DNA of 64,000 nucleotides from Minwuiaceae bacterium (GTDB lineage: Bacteria > Pseudomonadota > Alphaproteobacteria > Minwuiales > Minwuiaceae): assembly GCA_028278525.1 (NCBI GenBank), contig JANQEE010000030.1, forward strand, positions 124,001 through 188,000, given 5' to 3'. Of the stretch, positions 1 to 9,161 are shown in pieces. The translations under genes were made by a program, and so were the position numbers. The notes under the pieces are model-generated. The model had not been told where the DNA came from. It saw only the letters and a program-made list of their open reading frames with translations, and did no database searches. How positions within the stretch are numbered: the stretch's first letter is position 1; each line of letters starts with the position of its first letter.

Positions 1-303
1 CATCAGCGTGGTGCGCGTGCCGTAGAGCAGCCGGGTCAGGATGTCGCGGCCGCCGGTATCCGTGCCGAGGATGTGGACGTCGTCCGGCGGCTTCAGCCGC
101 ATCCGCATGTTGGTGTCGTAGGGGTCGAATGGCGTCAGCAGTGGTGCGAAGATTGCCGCCAGCACCACCAGTATCAGAAACGAACCGGCCAGTACGGCGG
201 CTTTGTCGCGCAGCAGGCGCCGCCAGGGCGACTGCCGTTTCAGCGCATCGGCCGCCGTTGTCGTCGCCGCCGGGGAGGCCGCATCCTGTGTCGCGTCCGT
301 CAT
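1..303 (-). CDS. Dpp-type ABC transporter permease (DppC-like), cut by window edge
   Basis: N-terminal 101 residues of an inner-membrane permease for a peptide/opine-type importer; the rest lies beyond base 1. The start ATG (303-301) overlaps the stop of the upstream DppB-like gene in an ATGA junction, so the two are translationally coupled. A basic cytoplasmic leader (SPWRRLLRDKAAVLAG) precedes the first membrane segment, and the periplasmic motif LGTDTGGRDILTRLLYG is the hallmark of the OppC/DppC N-terminal region. Substrate unknown. Family assignment is secure; completeness cannot be judged. Confidence 0.9.
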   Translation of the reverse strand, partial: MTDATQDAASPAATTTAADALKRQSPWRRLLRDKAAVLAGSFLILVVLAAIFAPLLTPFDPYDTNMRMRLKPPDDVHILGTDTGGRDILTRLLYGTRTTLM

Positions 304-1241
304 GCGCGTCCCACCCGTGGATCGAGGTAGGCGTACAGCACGTCGACCGCCAGGTTGACGGCCAGGAACGACAACGCCAGGACCAGTATGGCGCCCTGCG
401 CCAGCGGAAAGTCGCTGGATACGATGGCGCCGACCGCCAGCCGCCCGACTCCGGGCCAGGCGAACATGGTTTCCGTCACCACGGCGCCGCCGAGCAGGAA
501 TCCGATCTGCAGGCCGACCAGGGTGACGATCGGGATTAGCGCGTTGCGCAGCGCATGACGCATGATCACCCGGCCTTCGCCGACGCCCTTGGCCCGCGCC
601 GTGCGCACGAAGTCGGCGCCAAGCACCTCGAGCACCGCCGTTCGGGTCATGCGGGCGACCGGACCGACGAAGATGCCGCCGAGCGTGATGGCCGGCAGTG
701 CGATATGGGAAAGCCCTTCCAAAGTCCAGAGAGGGCCGGCGCGGCCCTGGAACGGCAGCAGCTGCCATTTGAAGCCGACATACTGGATCAGCATCAGGCC
801 GAACCAGAAGATCGGCATCGAAACGCCGGCGACGGAGAAGGCCATGATGGCTCTGTCCAGCAATCCGCCGCGTCGTACGGCGGCCAGCGTGCCGAGCAGG
901 ATACCCAGCGGCACCGCCCAGATCAGGCTGGCGATCATCAGTTCGATTGTCGGGACGATGGTGTTGCCAAGTTCCGACAGGACCGTGGTGTTGGAAATAA
1001 ACGAGCGGCCGAGATCGCCCTGTAACACGCGGCCGATATAGATCAGGAACTGGTACCAGACCGGTTCGTTCAGGCCCATGGATTCGCGGATACGCGCGAC
1101 GTCCTCGGCGGATGCGGTCGGGCCGGCCAGCACCGTTGCCGGATCGGTCGGCACCACCTGCAGCAGCAGGAACCCGATCAGCAATACGCCGAGCAGAACG
1201 GGCACCGATATTAAAAGGCGTTCGACAATGTGCCGTGTCAT
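300..1241 (-). CDS. Dpp-type ABC transporter permease (DppB-like)
   Basis: Complete 313-residue integral membrane subunit, usual length for DppB/OppB. An N-terminal membrane segment (residues about 9-28, VPVLLGVLLIGFLLLQVV) is followed by the periplasmic DPA..L.GP region and five further hydrophobic segments. The EAA-loop signature that contacts the ATPase is visible as FVRTARAKGVGEGRVIMRHA, and the family-typical MFAWPGVGRLAV lies near residue 260. It pairs with the DppC-like gene that overlaps its stop; ATPases and binding protein are probably further left, outside the window. No strong Shine-Dalgarno is visible before the ATG. Confidence 0.93.
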   Translation of the reverse strand: MTRHIVERLLISVPVLLGVLLIGFLLLQVVPTDPATVLAGPTASAEDVARIRESMGLNEPVWYQFLIYIGRVLQGDLGRSFISNTTVLSELGNTIVPTIELMIASLIWAVPLGILLGTLAAVRRGGLLDRAIMAFSVAGVSMPIFWFGLMLIQYVGFKWQLLPFQGRAGPLWTLEGLSHIALPAITLGGIFVGPVARMTRTAVLEVLGADFVRTARAKGVGEGRVIMRHALRNALIPIVTLVGLQIGFLLGGAVVTETMFAWPGVGRLAVGAIVSSDFPLAQGAILVLALSFLAVNLAVDVLYAYLDPRVGRA

Positions 1242-1467
1242 GACGGTTCATGCCGATTTGCGGTGGGGCTCTCACCCACCTGCATTACTCTACTGGTCGT
1301 CGCCGACATCCCCATTCCCTGCATCAGCGCATACGAAAACCACCGGCCCGGCGGTCGCTCACCTCTTTGTGTTTTTGCTGGTTGGCTCTTCCAAGATAAT
1401 CATGCCATCAACCCGATTTTTGTGCGACCCAGGCTAACCCATTGATTTCTCAGAAGGTCGCCCGCCG

Positions 1468-2472
1468 TTAAGGCTCCAGCACGATTTTGCCGAAGACCTT
1501 TCGGTCGATCAGTTCCTGGATCGACATCGGCGTTTCCGACAGTGGTCTGACGGCGTGCAGCGCCGGCTTCACCCGGCCGTCGCCGACCATGCGCATGATC
1601 TCCGCCTGGTCCTCCATGGTCCAGCCGTTGGAGCCGATCAGGGACAGTTCGTAGGTCCAGATGTAGCGAATGTCGTTGTCGGTCGCGTAGCCGGCCGTCG
1701 CGCCGCAGGTCAGCATCCGCCCGCCGGGCCCGAGCGACTTGCAGCCGTCTACCCAGGTGTCGCCGCCGATATAGTTGATCACCATGTCGACGCCGCCGCC
1801 GCCGCGCATGTTCGGCTTGCCGTAAAGATCCCAGACCGCTTGGCGGAAGTCCTGCTCGGATGTGTTGATGACGTGGTCGGCGCCGATTTCCTTCAGCTTG
1901 TCCAGCTTCCAGTCGGCGCTGCCGCAGGCGACCACCTCCGCGCCGGCCGCCTTGGCGAGCTGCACGCAGCAGGTGCCGACGCCGCCGGTCGCGCCGAGGA
2001 TCAGCACCTTCTCGCCTTCCTTGACCTGCCCCCGCGTTACCATCATGCGGAGCGCTGTGCCGTAGGCGATCGGCAGGCTGGCGGCCTCCACGTCGGTGAC
2101 GTCGTCCGGCACCCGCACCATGTTGGTCGCGGGGATGCGGACGTACTCGCAGCAGCCGCCGAGCCTGGTCTCGCCGGTCATGCCTTCGCCCGGCACCATC
2201 GGATAGATGCTGACCCGGTCGCCGACCTTCCACTGGCCGCCGTCGACCTCCGCGCCGACCTCGACGATCTCGCCGGCGACGTCGCCGCCGGGGATCATCG
2301 GTAGCGGTGTGCGCAGGGCGGTCGTCGCGCCGAGGATCATCGGTTCGAAGCCGTTCAGCGAGACGGCCTTGACCTTGACCAGGCAGTCGCCGGCACCGAT
2401 CTCCGGATCGGGGAAATCCTCGTACTTAAGGTTGCTGGTCGGTCCGTGTTCGTGGAAGACGATCGCTTTCAT
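1468..2472 (-). CDS. Zinc-less MDR family alcohol dehydrogenase / quinone oxidoreductase
   Basis: 334-residue medium-chain dehydrogenase/reductase starting at MKAIVFHEHGP (ATG 2472-2470, with an AGGGAAA ribosome site just upstream). The long frame continues upstream but only antisense to the SDR gene, so that extension is rejected. Visible parts: GroES-like N-terminal half (PGGDVAGEIVEVG), then the nucleotide-binding motif GATGGVGTCCVQLAKAAG. The Cys-rich structural zinc lobe of true alcohol dehydrogenases is absent, which favours the NADPH:quinone oxidoreductase branch. It starts 17 bp after the SDR stop, so they form a two-gene operon acting on an unknown alcohol, ketone or enone. Confidence 0.85.
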   Translation of the reverse strand: MKAIVFHEHGPTSNLKYEDFPDPEIGAGDCLVKVKAVSLNGFEPMILGATTALRTPLPMIPGGDVAGEIVEVGAEVDGGQWKVGDRVSIYPMVPGEGMTGETRLGGCCEYVRIPATNMVRVPDDVTDVEAASLPIAYGTALRMMVTRGQVKEGEKVLILGATGGVGTCCVQLAKAAGAEVVACGSADWKLDKLKEIGADHVINTSEQDFRQAVWDLYGKPNMRGGGGVDMVINYIGGDTWVDGCKSLGPGGRMLTCGATAGYATDNDIRYIWTYELSLIGSNGWTMEDQAEIMRMVGDGRVKPALHAVRPLSETPMSIQELIDRKVFGKIVLEP

Positions 2473-2489
2473 GTCTGTTTCCCTGTCGT

Positions 2490-3335
2490 TTACTCGGTGT
2501 CGAGGCCGAGCGTTTCGCTGATCCGTTCCCATGCGACGCTGCCGCCCGGCTGCCAACTCGTGCCGACGGTGATGCCGCCGTCGACGACCATGGCGTGGCC
2601 GTTGACGAACGACGCCTCGTCGCTGGCGAGCCAGAGCGCCGCATTGGCGATGTCGTCCGGCTGCCCGGCCCGCTTGATCGGCTGCCGGTCGGCCAGCAGC
2701 GGCGCCATCGCGTCCGGGACCTGGTCGTCCATCTGCGACGGCAGCTCCATCGCCCGGCCGAAAATCGGCGTCGCGATGAAGCCCGGGCAGATGCAGTTGA
2801 CCCGGACACCGTGCTCGCCGAGCTCCAGCGCTACAGAGCGGGTGAGGTGGATCACCGCCGCCTTGGCCGCGTTGTAGACGTGCGGCGTCGACCAGGCGGT
2901 CGTGATCCCGGCGACGCTGGCGGTCGAGATGATCGAGCCCTTGCCCTGGCGCTTCATCACCGGTGCGGCGTACTTCATGCCGAGCAGCACGGCGCGGAGC
3001 AGCACCGACATCGTCGTGTCGTAGCCGTCGACCGATATTTCCTCGATGTTGCCGAGCACGCCGGGAAAGCCGGCGTTGTTGACCAGGCAGTCGAGCCGGC
3101 CGTGGGCGTCGACCGTGTGCCGGACGGCGGCCTCGATATCCTCGGCCTTGGAGACGTCGGTACGGACATAGCCGGCGCCGTTGCCGAGCCGTTCGGCAAG
3201 CCGGTGGCCGCGGTCGTCCTGGATGTCGGCGATGACGACCCGGGCGCCTTCGGCGGCGAAGCGCTCGGCGATCGACTGGCCGATGCCGCTGGCGCCGCCG
3301 GTGATTAACGCGGCCTGTCCGTCGAGTTTGCCCAT
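2490..3335 (-). CDS. Short-chain dehydrogenase/reductase (SDR)
   Basis: 281-residue classical SDR. The start MGKLDGQAALITGG (ATG 3335-3333) is chosen because AGGGAG lies 10 nt upstream and the TGGASGIG cofactor motif then falls at the usual position; an upstream start at 3521 would add a non-homologous tail. Further motifs: NNAG (LVNNAGFPG), catalytic Ser in STASVAG and YNAAK. An Asp after the second strand (VVIADIQDD) points to NAD(H) rather than NADP(H). First gene of the SDR-MDR pair; substrate not identifiable. Confidence 0.9.
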   Translation of the reverse strand: MGKLDGQAALITGGASGIGQSIAERFAAEGARVVIADIQDDRGHRLAERLGNGAGYVRTDVSKAEDIEAAVRHTVDAHGRLDCLVNNAGFPGVLGNIEEISVDGYDTTMSVLLRAVLLGMKYAAPVMKRQGKGSIISTASVAGITTAWSTPHVYNAAKAAVIHLTRSVALELGEHGVRVNCICPGFIATPIFGRAMELPSQMDDQVPDAMAPLLADRQPIKRAGQPDDIANAALWLASDEASFVNGHAMVVDGGITVGTSWQPGGSVAWERISETLGLDTE

Positions 3336-3685
3336 GCCGGTCCGTCTCCCTGATCCCGATCCCGACCCTATTGTGCGCCGTCCTGGCGTTGGCGCAAGGG
3401 GAGGGGTGGCAGGGGGGTGGCCTGAAAAATCGAGGGACGAGCCCATGCACCCCGTGGATCGCGAGCCGATCACTCGGTCAGCGACGTCCAGTAAGGCTGT
3501 ATTCTGCCAGCTCTCGTTCAACTAAGTGGCAATTGTCACAGTCAGCGTGCGCCACCGCCGCGATGATTGCGCCATATGTTCTGCCGGCCTGGGCGGAGCA
3601 AGTCACGTTGTCCGAGGCGGGGACGACGGCCCGCCTAACTGTTCCGACTTCGTAACCAGCGACGGCACCAGATACGGAGGCACGG
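3336..3685. other. Intergenic region between divergent genes, no gene seen
   Basis: 350 bp separating the leftward SDR-MDR operon from the rightward membrane-FAD gene. It should hold both promoters. No convincing ORF, long repeat or RNA gene is visible; the last 10 bp contain the strong GGAGG (3676-3680) used by the gene at 3686. Confidence 0.5.
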
Positions 3686-6430
3686 ATGCAAGGGCTTCTT
3701 GGAACTCTCGGTAATCCTTTGATGTGGATCGGCGCCGCGGTCGTGACGATCTACGCGATGATACGTTTCCACGCCCTGGCGGTGCCGATCGCGGATACCC
3801 ATCTCGCGCTGAACGCGCGCGCCTATACGAGCATCGCGCGGTTCTTCGTCACCGCGGCGGGCTACGTCCTCACCATGATCGTCTTCTATCTCGTGCTTAT
3901 CGGCTTGGCGGAATTCGCGGCGCGGGACGACGACCTGCGCGGCTTCCTTAAGGACGCGGCCGGCCTTGACGTCCCGGAGACCGCGCCGGCCATCTGGGCG
4001 GCGACGATTCTGAGCATCGCGTTGCCGTCCATCCCCGCGCTGCAGAACCTGGACAAACGCGTTCGGATGCTGTTGCAGTACTGGGCCGGCATTCCCAGTA
4101 TGGCGGACGAACTAGCGGACATGATGCACCGGGCCGGATTCGAAATCCGGCGCGCCAGCGAGAGCTATCGGAAGATCGCCGACAAGCATTTCGACGACCG
4201 GACGGCGTTGGCGCAGGCTTTTCACGACAAGGGCTCGCTGGCCCACCGGTACCTGAAGCTGGTCTATCTTCTGGAGGAGCTCGATGAATGGGCGAGGCGA
4301 AACGCCGCTTTCGCCGCCTTTCGACGCGAGCACCCGCTGATAAACGAAAATGTCATAGGGTCGGTCAAAGGACTGCGGTGGCACGTACAACATGCGGTGG
4401 CCGCCTCAGAGGCCGACGGCGACCGCTTCCTTCATGAGAAGGTGAGCAACGCAGAGGCCGGACTGTACCGGTTCATCAGCCACGCGTTGTTGTCATGCGA
4501 AAAAAGCGGCAGCGCCTGCGTGGAGAGACTGATCGACTTCGGCTTCGAAATCGACCACGACTATTCCCGGTTCGATGTCGCCCTGCCGGCAACCGTTTTT
4601 GTCGTAACTCTCGTACTCGTCGTGCCTGTCGTCTCGATCTTTTGGCTGGAGCTTAGCGATAGTGCATCAGATTCCTACGAGCAGGCGCTTACGCACTTGG
4701 GGCAAGTTGTCGTGTTCTCCGTGTTTGTTGCCTTCGCCCATGCGCTCGCCATATCGCTCGCAATATGGGCCCGGTACCATATCTTCGGCGGCGCCGGCGG
4801 CAAACACTCCCCCATGCGACCGCGCGAACTGCTGACCGAGGGCTCGCTGGGGTATGTGTCCGGTGTCGTCGTCGTCGCCCTGTTGGCGGATGTCTACGAC
4901 TTCGAAACCGATTGGTGGCAAAGTGGGCTGGTGTGGGGAATACCGACCTGCGCGGCGGCCTTGTCGTTCGCCTGGCTAACCCATGTTCCGGAAGGCGCGA
5001 CCGACCGGCGGGGCATCGACGGTTTGGTGCAAGCCGTGGTGACCGGCGCGGGCGCCCTGGCGGCGGCCTGGTTGGAAATCGGGCTCGACGCGACGGCAGC
5101 GCGGACCGTGTTGGGCGTAGCAAAGTCGGACGTCGCGGCCATAGCGAGTTCCGGCGTTCCCAAGCTGTTGTTCATCGCAGCCGTCAGCGGCGCGCTTATC
5201 GGCGGCGTTATCGGGTTCCTGCTGCCGTCCCGCTATCGCCTGAAGCACGGTGCCGCGACGTCAAGCCGGGCGGCGGTCGCCATCATCGGCGCGGGCGTTT
5301 CCGGGTTGGCTTGCGCGGCGACGCTGAAACGCAACGGCTTCGACGTCAGGGTCTACGAGAAACAGGGCGACCTGGGCGGCCGCGTTTTTTCGGGCCGCGT
5401 CAACGGTCGGCAATTCGACCAGGGCACGCAGTATTTCCTCGTCCGGTACGGCGAGTTTCAGGATCAGGTCGACCAGTGGCAGCGCCACCGTCATGTTTGC
5501 TCGTGGGATGCCAAAGAGGTGGCCGTGAAGATGCCGGCCACGAGCCCCGCCACTGTCGGTGCGCCCATTTGCGCGCGCGAGTCCGAAAGAACGCTTACGG
5601 CTTATGTCGGGTTGCCGAGCATGAAGGACCTGACACGGCACCTGGCCGACGACGTGACCGTGGTGCCGCACGAGGACGTCGGAAGCCCAGTTTACGAACA
5701 GGACTGCTGGCTGTTGCGCAATACCCGCGGCCACTACCTGGGCCGGTTCGATTATCTGGTGCTGGCGATGCCCGCGCCGGACGCGGCGGCGTTGCTGGCC
5801 GGCGGACAAAGCGGTCCTACTCCTGGAACGCCGCAAGGGACCGTTACACAGCCGAGCGCGGCCGGCGGCGGCTCCGAAGGCGATCCCGCCCATCTTATAC
5901 GGCAGGGACTGGAAAGCATCCGCATGACGCCTCGCATCATGCTGTTTCTCGGCTTCGACGGACCTTTGGACCTGGAACACGACATCGTTCACTTCAACGA
6001 CGGTTGCATCGAGTTGGCCGTGTGCGATTCCAGCAAGCCGGGACGGGATGACAGCCGTGGAGACAACTGGGTCGTCCAGGCAACGGCCGAGTGGAGCACC
6101 AATAACTTCGATGCGGACGAAGGCACAATCGAGAAGGCGTTGGAGGACCGTTTCAGCGAATTGATGTCGACCTTGCCGGGTTTCACACCCCGGCGGGTCG
6201 TCGTCAGGGATTCGAGGAAGTGGGCCAACGCGCGCGTCAGCAACGCGGCCGACGAGCCTTGCCTGTTCGACAAAGCGCATTCGATCGGCGCATGCGGCGA
6301 CTGGTGCCTCGGCAGCTACCTCGCCGCGGCCTGGGTCAGCGGCGTCTGCATGGCGAACAGCATCGACGAACACGATTCCGGCGTGGTGCGCAGCTCGACC
6401 CGCCCAACGAGGTTGATCGACGCGGCCTGA
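3686..6430 (+). CDS. Polytopic membrane domain fused to renalase-like FAD-dependent oxidoreductase
   Basis: 914-residue fusion; the start ATG has GGAGG 5 nt upstream. Residues about 1-115 hold two or three membrane segments (for example TAAGYVLTMIVFYLVLIGLA). About 115-290 is soluble and charged, and about 295-525 has roughly six more membrane segments. From about residue 528 a flavoprotein begins: VAIIGAGVSGLACA (Rossmann GxGxxG), YEKQGDLGGRV, then QFDQGTQYF, and near residue 867 the C-terminal FAD motif ACGDWCLGSYLAAAW. That pattern is the renalase/amine-oxidase-like NAD(P)/FAD family. The membrane part matches no family I recognise. Stands alone on the plus strand. Substrate unknown; membrane tethering suggests a lipid or quinone-like partner (inference). 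Confidence 0.8.
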   Translation: MQGLLGTLGNPLMWIGAAVVTIYAMIRFHALAVPIADTHLALNARAYTSIARFFVTAAGYVLTMIVFYLVLIGLAEFAARDDDLRGFLKDAAGLDVPETAPAIWAATILSIALPSIPALQNLDKRVRMLLQYWAGIPSMADELADMMHRAGFEIRRASESYRKIADKHFDDRTALAQAFHDKGSLAHRYLKLVYLLEELDEWARRNAAFAAFRREHPLINENVIGSVKGLRWHVQHAVAASEADGDRFLHEKVSNAEAGLYRFISHALLSCEKSGSACVERLIDFGFEIDHDYSRFDVALPATVFVVTLVLVVPVVSIFWLELSDSASDSYEQALTHLGQVVVFSVFVAFAHALAISLAIWARYHIFGGAGGKHSPMRPRELLTEGSLGYVSGVVVVALLADVYDFETDWWQSGLVWGIPTCAAALSFAWLTHVPEGATDRRGIDGLVQAVVTGAGALAAAWLEIGLDATAARTVLGVAKSDVAAIASSGVPKLLFIAAVSGALIGGVIGFLLPSRYRLKHGAATSSRAAVAIIGAGVSGLACAATLKRNGFDVRVYEKQGDLGGRVFSGRVNGRQFDQGTQYFLVRYGEFQDQVDQWQRHRHVCSWDAKEVAVKMPATSPATVGAPICARESERTLTAYVGLPSMKDLTRHLADDVTVVPHEDVGSPVYEQDCWLLRNTRGHYLGRFDYLVLAMPAPDAAALLAGGQSGPTPGTPQGTVTQPSAAGGGSEGDPAHLIRQGLESIRMTPRIMLFLGFDGPLDLEHDIVHFNDGCIELAVCDSSKPGRDDSRGDNWVVQATAEWSTNNFDADEGTIEKALEDRFSELMSTLPGFTPRRVVVRDSRKWANARVSNAADEPCLFDKAHSIGACGDWCLGSYLAAAWVSGVCMANSIDEHDSGVVRSSTRPTRLIDAA

Positions 6431-6549
6431 GCAAACGGGCGGCACGGATTGCTCGGGACGAGCAAGAGGGCCGAGCGTGGCCAAGGTCATGACCCGGACG
6501 AGGGCGCGAGGCCATTGACCGATAGCTAAACTCAGAGCCGCATTGCGGT

Positions 6550-6945
6550 TCAGCCCGGAATGACCGCCGAGCCCTTTAGTTCGCAAATCAGGCCGGGGCG
6601 CGCCAGTTCAGCGATGCCGATCATCGTCATGGCCGGGTGCGGCTCGCGGATGTAGCGGTTCCGCACTTCCAGGAACAACGGGTAGTCGCGCTGCCAGTTT
6701 ACGAAATAGCCCGTGAGTTCGAAGACGTCCGACCAAGCGCATCCGGCCTCGGCGAGGACCATGCCCATGTTCTCGAACATCTGTACGAGTTGCGCTTCGG
6801 GTTCGGCGATGACGTTCAGGTCGCTGTCCCGGCCCAGCATGCCGGAGATGAACAGCAGATTGTTGACGCGCACACCGGGTGCGTGGCTACGTGTCTCGTA
6901 TAGTTGCTTCAGGCCTGCCGGCACAATCGGTTCGAACCCTGCCAT
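6550..6945 (-). CDS. RidA/YjgF-family protein
   Basis: 131-residue RidA-family protein starting at MAGFEPIVPAG (ATG 6945-6943, GGAG 6 nt upstream); a GTG 12 bases further out is less likely. Family features: NNLLFISGMLG near the N-terminus, QMFENMGMVLAEAG, HPAMTMIGIAELARPG and a short acidic-hydrophobic end. RidA proteins hydrolyse reactive enamine/imine intermediates released by PLP enzymes. It lies downstream of the TTT transporter cluster, on the same strand as the PLP enzyme at 11375-12418, which may be its source of intermediates, though a hairpin at 7021-7050 separates them. Confidence 0.85.
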   Translation of the reverse strand: MAGFEPIVPAGLKQLYETRSHAPGVRVNNLLFISGMLGRDSDLNVIAEPEAQLVQMFENMGMVLAEAGCAWSDVFELTGYFVNWQRDYPLFLEVRNRYIREPHPAMTMIGIAELARPGLICELKGSAVIPG

Positions 6946-7020
6946 GGTACACTCCACTCTATTTCGTTGGCGTTGACAGCTTAGCGCAAATCCGTTCCGT
7001 GTAACATATTGAGGGTTAGC

Positions 7021-7050
7021 GCGGCAGGCGGTTACCCAACCGCCTGCCGC
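7021..7050 (-). terminator. Perfect 13-bp hairpin downstream of the TTT operon
   Basis: Two 13-base arms (7021-7033 and 7038-7050) pair perfectly around a 4-base loop, 56 bp past the stop of the TctA-like gene. No T-run follows on the minus strand, so it may be a mRNA 3' stabiliser or Rho-assisted terminator rather than a classic intrinsic one. Confidence 0.55.
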
Positions 7051-7105
7051 CCACGATGCGGAGGAGACAGAGGGAGGAGGCTCCTCCGTACATAGAGGCC
7101 GGTCG

Positions 7106-8617
7106 TCATTTCTCGATCAGGCCGGGCCTGACGTCGCCTGCACGCCGTCGCCAGATGCCGTGCACAAAGGCCATGGCCAGAACGGCGAGAATGCCGGCCG
7201 CGATGGGGCGCTGGAAGAACGCCAGATACCAATCCGATCCGTATAGCTGAAACATGCGGATCAGCTCGTTGTCGGCGATGGGGGCCAGGATCACGCCCAT
7301 GACGACGGCGGCCGGCGAATAGCCGTGTACCTTCAGCAGGTAGCCGAATGCGCCGCAGGCGAGCATCAGGTAGATGTCGAACTCGGAATTGCGGAGACCG
7401 AACGCGCCGAGAATGGCGAACAGCATGAGGCAGGGGACCAGGATCCGGGTCGGCACCGTCAACGCGCCCGACAGTCCGTAGCCGATCCCGGCCGCCATCA
7501 GCAGCATGAACATCTGGGAGACGATGGCGGCGACGATCAGGCCGTATACCAGAGGTATCTGTTCGTAGATCAGTTGCGGACCCGGCTGCAGGCCCTGCAT
7601 CGTCAGTGCGCCGAGCAGGACCGCCGTCGTCACGCTGCCGGGCACGCCGAGAACCAGGGTGGTCATCAGCGCGCCGCCCGAACAGGCGTTGTTGGCGCTT
7701 TCGCAAGCAACGATGCCGTCGGGATTGCCTTGGCCGAACGACTTGGGTGTCCGGGAAAGACGACGCGTCAGGCTATAGGAGGCGAAGGCGGCAAGCGTTG
7801 CACCGGCCGCCGGAATCAAGCCGATGCCCATGCCGAGAATGGGCGAACGGAACAGCGTCGCCAAATGTTGAAAAGGCCGGCGGAAGCCTCTGACGATAGC
7901 GCCGAGGTCGCGCTGCGCTTTCACTCTCGCGTCGACCACGTAGTCGCGACCGACGAGCATCAACAGTTCCGACACGACGAACATGCCGATCAGGACCGGA
8001 ATGACCTGAACGCCTTCGGCCAGGAACGGATTGTCGAAGGTGGCGCGCCATTCCCCGGTCGGCACCACGCCTATGGTGCCGATCAACAAGCCGAAAGCCC
8101 CGGAGGCAAAGGTTTTCGCCGGCGAGCCGCCACCGACCGCGCCGAGCACGGCAACGCCGGCAATGGCGATCAGAAAGATCTCGGCCGGGCCGAACTGGAG
8201 CGCCGCGGCCGCGACGGCGCCGATGCCGGCCAACATCACGACGTACGACAACAGCCCGCCGATGGCCGACGACATCACGGCGACGCCGATCGCTTCGCCG
8301 GCGCGTCCCTGCTGCGTCATGGGATAGCCGTCGAACGCAGTCACCGAGTTTTCCGGTGCGCCGGGCGTGTTCAAGAGGATCGCGGTGATGGCGCCGCCGT
8401 AGGTCACCGAGACGTAGATCGACGTCAGGAAGATCATTCCGTTCAGGGGCGTCATGGTGAAGGTCAGCGGCAACAGCACGGCGACCGCCATGCCGGAGGA
8501 CAAGCCGGGCGTCGCGCCGACGATCATGCCAAGCGCGCTGCCGACGATCATCAGCACGATGGGATCGAACGCGATGGCCGCGTCGATCCCGGTTTGCAGA
8601 TTGGTCAGCAGGTCCAT
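7106..8617 (-). CDS. Tripartite tricarboxylate transporter permease, TctA family
   Basis: 503-residue large membrane subunit of a TTT carrier, the normal size. Family hallmarks: MIVGATPGLSSGMAVAVLLP near residue 35, ILLNTPGAPENSVTAFDGYP near 85, and a second-half repeat LIPAAGATLAAFASY with VLGVPGSVTTAVLLGAL. About ten to twelve hydrophobic segments span the protein. Last gene of the leftward set TctC-TctB-TctA, 34 bp after TctB. Moves a carboxylate delivered by the periplasmic Bug receptor, driven by an ion gradient. Substrate not predictable. Confidence 0.95.
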   Translation of the reverse strand: MDLLTNLQTGIDAAIAFDPIVLMIVGSALGMIVGATPGLSSGMAVAVLLPLTFTMTPLNGMIFLTSIYVSVTYGGAITAILLNTPGAPENSVTAFDGYPMTQQGRAGEAIGVAVMSSAIGGLLSYVVMLAGIGAVAAAALQFGPAEIFLIAIAGVAVLGAVGGGSPAKTFASGAFGLLIGTIGVVPTGEWRATFDNPFLAEGVQVIPVLIGMFVVSELLMLVGRDYVVDARVKAQRDLGAIVRGFRRPFQHLATLFRSPILGMGIGLIPAAGATLAAFASYSLTRRLSRTPKSFGQGNPDGIVACESANNACSGGALMTTLVLGVPGSVTTAVLLGALTMQGLQPGPQLIYEQIPLVYGLIVAAIVSQMFMLLMAAGIGYGLSGALTVPTRILVPCLMLFAILGAFGLRNSEFDIYLMLACGAFGYLLKVHGYSPAAVVMGVILAPIADNELIRMFQLYGSDWYLAFFQRPIAAGILAVLAMAFVHGIWRRRAGDVRPGLIEK

Positions 8618-8651
8618 GTCGGACCGTTCGAGAGCAGAGGCGGGACGCGCA

Positions 8652-9116
8652 TCAACCGAGCCCCAGGATGCCGTGGGGGAGGCGAAGGTAAAGGACGCCG
8701 CGGAACAGATAGACGAGCGCTACGGACAGGCCGATGGAGACGGCCAGAAGCCAGAGCGGTCTACGCTCCTTGAGCGCGACCATCATGCCGCCGGTATAGA
8801 TCAGCAAGGCAAGCGTCGCGCCGAGATGATCCCAGAAAGCCACGAGAACGGCGGGTGCGATCACGAGAGTGGCGCGAACGGCGCCATGCGAACCCGCGGT
8901 ATGCGGGTCGGCGGAGTCTGTCATTGCCGTGTGAACCGACCGGCGATGCGCCTGGAACAGGATGGCGGTGACGGCGACGACAATGACGGCGGTGAGGGCC
9001 GCCGGGAACGCCAGGGCCCAGGCGGACAAATCCGACGCATCGAACCAGTAGGCGGCCACGCAGGCGAGCATGATCGCCGGAACGACCAGCTCACGGCGGT
9101 AGTCGGAAATGTTCAC
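8652..9116 (-). CDS. Tripartite tricarboxylate transporter, TctB family small subunit
   Basis: 154-residue small membrane subunit. Four hydrophobic segments are visible (residues about 12-25, 32-53, 82-103 and 118-140), with the usual loop ending AHRRSVHTAMTDSADPHT. TctB proteins are poorly conserved, so the call leans on size, topology and position between the TctC and TctA genes. AAGGA lies about 14 nt upstream of the ATG. Confidence 0.88.
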   Translation of the reverse strand: MNISDYRRELVVPAIMLACVAAYWFDASDLSAWALAFPAALTAVIVVAVTAILFQAHRRSVHTAMTDSADPHTAGSHGAVRATLVIAPAVLVAFWDHLGATLALLIYTGGMMVALKERRPLWLLAVSIGLSVALVYLFRGVLYLRLPHGILGLG

Positions 9117-9161
9117 GGTCGCTGTCCTTCTTTCGGCAGTGAAGCAGAGGGGGCCGGCCCG

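Noticed and set aside
1468-3450. 660-residue leftward ORF spanning both oxidoreductases
   Set aside because: Only its last 334 codons look like a protein; the rest is an Arg-rich frame antisense or shifted to the SDR gene, typical of high-GC DNA.
5261-6586. 441-residue minus-strand ORF inside the FAD fusion
   Set aside because: Arg/Ala-rich shadow frame; no motifs and no ribosome site, while the plus-strand frame has clear FAD motifs.
7325-8773. 482-residue plus-strand ORF over TctA
   Set aside because: Low-complexity shadow antisense to a well-defined membrane transporter.
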